Source: JBBSTY01 sp038235385 (GTDB taxonomy: Bacteria; Actinomycetota; Acidimicrobiia; Acidimicrobiales; Acidimicrobilacustridaceae). From it: a stretch of 16,995 nt of DNA. Each line of letters starts with the position of its first letter. Within the stretch, counting starts at the first letter, position 1. The position numbers and the translations under genes were made by a program. Location: NCBI GenBank assembly GCA_038235385.1, contig JBBSTY010000095.1:1-16995 (forward strand). The letters are read 5' to 3'. Shown here in pieces: positions 14,317 through 16,995 of this stretch. The notes beneath the pieces are model-generated. The model worked only from the letters and a program-made list of their open reading frames with translations, was not told the origin of the DNA and did not search any database.

Positions 14317-14818
14317 TGGCCGCCAGGATCTCGTCGACCGCCCGGTCGGCGAGGGCTCGCATCTCGTCGTCGGTGCGGTCCTGGATCGGGTGGTCGACGA
14401 ACACGCGCGCCGCGTCGAACCCGATGGCTGCCGCCTGGGTGGCGGCCGCGTCGATGAACTCGCGCGACGCGACGAACACGCCCGGGAGGCCACGAGATTC
14501 GAGATCGGCGATGTCGTGCACACTGCACGACGTGCAGCTCCCTCAGTCCGCGAGGGCCTCGATCACGACGTGGCACTGCGTGGCGATCTCCTGGCGCAGA
14601 TCGATCGGGGCCACCTTGGTGAAGGTCGGCTTCGAGAAGCGCACCACGTGGTGGCCGCGCTCGGTGAGTCGGAGATCGAGTTGATCGAGGAACACGTCGC
14701 CGCGGGCCTTGGTGATGTCGAGCAGACCGATGGTGAGGCCGTCGAGCGACGCGGGTCGTTCGACCCGCGGTCGGTCGACGACCCGGAGCTCGCCGGTGGG
14801 ATCGAGGACGGTGCTCAT
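14303..14818 (-). CDS. UGSC-family selenoprotein, in-frame TGA decoded as selenocysteine
   Basis: A 171-residue protein read through TGA 14543-14545. The upstream part (MSTVLDPTGELRVVDRP...) has a GLLDITKARGDVFLDQL strand and helix and a VVIEALAD strand that leads directly into Sec92-GSC-TSC-SVHDIADLESRGLPGVFV. Sec92/Cys95/Cys98 form a UxxCxxC site. The C-terminal part ends in RVFVDHPIQDRTDDEM and a helix. This is the conserved architecture of the UGSC family, where Sec or Cys begins the motif. Frame, spacing and flanking similarity are continuous across the TGA, and a hairpin follows it. Function is unknown; the motif implies selenol/thiol redox or reductive chemistry. ATG 14818 has GGAGG 7 bases upstream and overlaps the previous stop by 4 bases. 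Confidence 0.92.
14513..14531 (-). promoter_or_regulatory. Bacterial SECIS-like hairpin downstream of the Sec codon
   Basis: On the minus-strand mRNA, 11 bases after UGA a perfect 8-bp stem forms: GUCGUGCA, loop GUG, UGCACGAC. The apical loop begins 19 bases after the UGA and starts with G. Both agree with the bacterial SECIS model, in which a hairpin loop with G in the first two positions lies about 16-37 bases from UGA and is bound by SelB. A competing 6-bp stem (CUGCAC/GUGCAG at 14537 to 14523) would put the loop closer, so two conformers are possible. Confidence 0.7.
14543..14545 (-). other. In-frame TGA selenocysteine codon (Sec92)
   Basis: The minus strand reads GCG GAC TGA GGG AGC TGC, that is Ala-Asp-Sec-Gly-Ser-Cys. 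The frame continues for 79 further sense codons before a TGA stop at 14303-14305. Confidence 0.9.
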
Positions 14819-16287
14819 GACGTGACCTCCCTGGTGACGGGGTCGCTGCCCATGCGGCCGCTCACCCACCCCCCGATGATGGCACTGAACAGGCCGGCTC
14901 CGCCGCCGGCGCGCACGATCGTGAGCCCGCCGGGTCGGAGCTTGGGGAAGCGCTGGCCGGCGAACGCCTCGGGCATGCCCTCGTCGATCCCTCCCGCGCC
15001 GCGAACCACGTCGTCGCCGTCGAGCTCGGTGAGCTCGGTGAGCCGGGCCCGCAGCTGGTCCTTGGACCAGCCGGCGTCGTGGAACACGCGGGCGTGCTCG
15101 GGGCTGACGACCAGCACCATGTCGAACGCGAACGCCAGCTTGGGGTGCGGGATGGCCACCATGGACGCGGCGAACGAGCGGGCCAAGGACTCGGCCTGGC
15201 GTGAGAGCTGGTCGACCACGCCGCGCACGCCGTCGCCGGCGAAGAGGGTGACCGTCGATGCGTCGGGCGCGAAGCCCTTCTCCACGGCCAGGGTCTCCCA
15301 GCGGGGATCGGACTCGTCCTCGGCGAAGCAGAACGTGTACTTGCCCGGGTTGCCCATGGTGGCCCGGTCGACGCCGCCGGGCACACCGCCGCCGACGTTG
15401 CGGACCACGAGCTGGAGGGCGCGTCCGATGGTGGCGTTGGCCCGGTTGCCCTGACCCAGCGCGTTGGTGCCGCTGTTCATTCCGATGGCGCGGCTCAGCG
15501 GTCCGTTGACGATGACGACCGGCCCGGCGAAGTAGGTGGTGGCCAACAGGCCGTGCATGTTGAACTCGTCGGTGCAGGCCGCCTCGACCGCGGTGAGGAC
15601 GACCGGCAGGTACTCGGGCTTGCACCCGGCCATGACGGCGTTGACGGCCACCTTCTCGACCGAGCACGGCACCAGGTCGGGCGGGATGACCGCCACGATG
15701 TCGTCGGGCGCCCGGGTGGTGCCCTCGAGCATGCGGAGCACGCGAGCCGGCGATGGCGGGACCACCGGCAGCCCGTCGCTCCACCCCCGATCGAACATCG
15801 CCTCCATCTCGTCCTCGAGCGGGCTGATCTCGACTCGGCGGCTGCGCAGGCGCGACCCCTCGAAACGGACGCGCAGCTCGTCGGACCGGCCGGGGTCGAG
15901 GGTGAGCGACCCGCAGCCCGGTCGCTGCTCGGGCAGGTCGTGGCCGAGCTCGGGATCCCCGGTGAGCTGACGCCAGGCCTCGCGTGACCACCCGACGAGT
16001 CGGGCCGTCTCCTCGCCGTCGACGACCTGCAGGAGCGTCGGCACGGTGTCGATGTCCAACCGGTAGGAACGTCCGAGGTCGGTGTCGTCGACGAGGACTG
16101 CGGGACAGTCGGGGTGGGCGATCTGTTCGGGGAACGCGGGGTCGTCCTGGGTGAGGACGGTGAGGGCCATGCCCCTCGACGCCGCGCTCCGGGCGAGGAG
16201 CGCCAACGCCGGTGCCACCAACGTGCAGGTCGGGCAGTCCCGCTTGACCACGGCCACGAAGCCGTCGGCGACGTCGCTGAGCTCCAT
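14815..16287 (-). CDS. Thioredoxin-domain fusion protein associated with UGSC selenoprotein
   Basis: A 490-residue two-part protein. Residues 1-~110 are a thioredoxin-like domain: MELSDVADGFVAVVKRD, then CPTC (18-21), a DCPAVLVDD strand and a cis-proline loop DTVPTLLQVVDG. Residues ~155-490 are a separate domain starting EMFDRGWSDGLPVVPP-like (MEAMFDRGWSDGLPVVPP), with VEKVAVNAVMAGCKPEYLPVVLTAV, FAGPVVIVNGPLSRAIGMNSG, GRALQLVVRNVGGG and MGNPGKYTFCFAEDE. I recognise this second region as a partner often found beside UGSC proteins but know no biochemical function; it has several Cys residues (for example in PCSVEK and AGCKPE). The thioredoxin domain may reduce its own C-terminal domain or the selenoprotein (inference). 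ATG 16287 overlaps the hydrolase stop by one base; a longer frame to 16542 is a shadow. Confidence 0.85.
   Translation of the reverse strand: MELSDVADGFVAVVKRDCPTCTLVAPALALLARSAASRGMALTVLTQDDPAFPEQIAHPDCPAVLVDDTDLGRSYRLDIDTVPTLLQVVDGEETARLVGWSREAWRQLTGDPELGHDLPEQRPGCGSLTLDPGRSDELRVRFEGSRLRSRRVEISPLEDEMEAMFDRGWSDGLPVVPPSPARVLRMLEGTTRAPDDIVAVIPPDLVPCSVEKVAVNAVMAGCKPEYLPVVLTAVEAACTDEFNMHGLLATTYFAGPVVIVNGPLSRAIGMNSGTNALGQGNRANATIGRALQLVVRNVGGGVPGGVDRATMGNPGKYTFCFAEDESDPRWETLAVEKGFAPDASTVTLFAGDGVRGVVDQLSRQAESLARSFAASMVAIPHPKLAFAFDMVLVVSPEHARVFHDAGWSKDQLRARLTELTELDGDDVVRGAGGIDEGMPEAFAGQRFPKLRPGGLTIVRAGGGAGLFSAIIGGWVSGRMGSDPVTREVTS
14826..14832 (-). promoter_or_regulatory. Shine-Dalgarno of the selenoprotein gene
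   Basis: AGGGAGG on the minus strand lies 7 bases before ATG 14818, inside the end of the upstream gene. It supports independent ribosome loading on the selenoprotein gene despite the overlap. Confidence 0.65.
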
Positions 16288-16995
16288 CACATGCCGACGA
16301 AGTCGATGATGAGCCGGTTGACCGTGGCCGGTTGCTCGTACTGGAGGAAGTGGCCGGCGTCGGCGATGAGCTCGGCCTTGGAGCCCTCGGGCAGGGCGTC
16401 GAGCGCCGGTCCGACGACCGAGCCGGGGACGCACCCGTCGCGCTCGCCGTGCAGGTAGAGGGTCGGCTGGGCGTGGGGCAGGAAGGGTGCGAGCTCGAAG
16501 TCGGCGTACGCGGGGTCGCCGGCGGCGACGCCGTACACGCACCGATAGGTGTCGAGCGCGGCGGTGAGGTTGGCCGGATCGCGCAGCGCGTCCTTCACGG
16601 GGACGAGCGCGTCAGCGGCGTCGAAGCCCGGCGACCAGTCGGCCCACAGGCGGGTGATGAACTCGAGGTCGTCGTGGCCGACGATCGACTCGGCGGTGGG
16701 CTGCAGGAAGACGTACTGGTACCAGAACATCTTGAGCTGGTCGTAGTCGAGCAGCCGGCTGGCCATGACCGCCGACGGCGGGATCGACGCGGTGACCACC
16801 CGGTGCCAGGCCTCGGGCGCGTGGCCGGCGGCGCCGTAGGTGGCCAGCGCGCCCCAGTCGTGGCCGATGAGCACGCTGCGCGCGTCGCCGCCGAACGCCC
16901 CATGGAGCGCCAGCACGTCGGCGACCCACGCGCCCAACGACCCGCCGTCGGCTGGCACCGAGGTGGGGGCGTAGCCGCGCATGAACGGCGCCACC
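16287..16995 (-). CDS. Alpha/beta hydrolase, epoxide hydrolase-like (5' end beyond window)
   Basis: The C-terminal ~235 residues of an alpha/beta hydrolase. The visible part begins in the APFMRGYAPTS loop that follows strand beta-4 in epoxide hydrolases and haloalkane dehalogenases, so perhaps 50-60 N-terminal residues lie past the right edge. The nucleophile elbow is GHDWGA, with Asp instead of Ser, which favours epoxide hydrolase or dehalogenase chemistry over esterase chemistry. A cap region (FWYQYVFLQP...FITRLWADWSPGF) follows, then the acid in HGERDGCVP and His in DAGHFLQYEQP. It is the first visible gene of the operon with the thioredoxin fusion and the selenoprotein (1-base overlap TGATG). 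The substrate is unknown. Confidence 0.9.
   Translation of the reverse strand, partial: VAPFMRGYAPTSVPADGGSLGAWVADVLALHGAFGGDARSVLIGHDWGALATYGAAGHAPEAWHRVVTASIPPSAVMASRLLDYDQLKMFWYQYVFLQPTAESIVGHDDLEFITRLWADWSPGFDAADALVPVKDALRDPANLTAALDTYRCVYGVAAGDPAYADFELAPFLPHAQPTLYLHGERDGCVPGSVVGPALDALPEGSKAELIADAGHFLQYEQPATVNRLIIDFVGM

Noticed and set aside
14303..14521. Stand-alone 72-residue minus-strand ORF beginning MHDIADLE
   Set aside because: It is not a gene start: the Met here is GTG inside the SVHD motif, and the frame continues upstream through the Sec TGA. It is the C-terminal part of the selenoprotein.
14543..14545. TGA as a nonsense mutation making a pseudogene
   Set aside because: The codon sits exactly at the U of the UGSC motif, coding continues intact after it, and a SECIS-like hairpin follows.
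15020..15045. Short direct repeat (GAGCTCGGT twice)
   Set aside because: It encodes the ELTEL stretch on the minus strand. It is a codon-level coincidence within a gene, not a repeat element.
14198..15454. 418-residue plus-strand ORF
   Set aside because: Antisense to the selenoprotein and thioredoxin-fusion genes, spanning the mutY end, with no recognisable domain.
14543..15991. 482-residue minus-strand ORF ending at the TGA
   Set aside because: Only its last ~91 codons (from 14818) are real. The upstream part is an Arg/Pro-rich shadow of the thioredoxin fusion gene in another frame.

Overview
The window is high-GC, densely packed bacterial DNA. Gene gaps are under 100 bases, neighbouring genes often overlap by 1 to 4 bases, and several starts are GTG. 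Many genes have a TANNNT -10 box only 6-7 bases before the start codon, which suggests leaderless transcripts. Together with ethylmalonyl-CoA-pathway-like enzymes and a small MaoC hydratase, this suggests an actinobacterium, possibly of the Acidimicrobiia. The taxonomic call is inference. I saw no rRNA, tRNA, CRISPR array, insertion sequence or phage gene, and no gene-free stretch above 300 bases.

Left part (1-4912): the 5' end of an unrecognised gene (minus), a divergent short-chain dehydrogenase (plus), a thioredoxin-fold-like protein without a CxxC (minus), a small four-helix membrane protein, a divergent eIF2B/MtnA-like protein, a dienelactone-hydrolase-family protein and a DUF885-type metallopeptidase (all plus).

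Middle part (4956-11841): two citrate-lyase-beta/malyl-CoA-lyase-type CoA ester lyases (plus) converge on a long acyl-CoA dehydrogenase with an N-terminal extension, resembling methylsuccinyl-CoA dehydrogenase (minus). Upstream of it on the minus strand lies a membrane PAS-PAS-GGDEF-EAL protein. That gene is head-to-head with a MaoC-type hydratase (plus). Lyase, dehydrogenase and hydratase are the enzyme types of the lower ethylmalonyl-CoA pathway: methylsuccinyl-CoA to mesaconyl-CoA, to beta-methylmalyl-CoA, to glyoxylate plus propionyl-CoA, and malyl-CoA to acetyl-CoA plus glyoxylate. The MaoC gene is followed with 4-base overlaps by an SGNH hydrolase, a SAM methyltransferase and mutY.

Right part (14303-16995, minus strand): the most interesting locus. 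It is a tightly overlapping three-gene operon: an alpha/beta hydrolase with an Asp nucleophile (cut by the window edge), a 490-residue protein with an N-terminal CPTC thioredoxin domain, and a 171-residue UGSC-family selenoprotein. The last gene has an in-frame TGA at 14543-14545, which a naive caller reads as a stop and splits into two false ORFs. Across the TGA the protein reads ...EALAD-Sec-GSCTSCSVHD..., the family signature. A perfect 8-bp hairpin with a GUG loop begins 11 bases after the UGA, in the right place for a bacterial SECIS element. The operon looks like a selenium/thiol redox system of unknown substrate.
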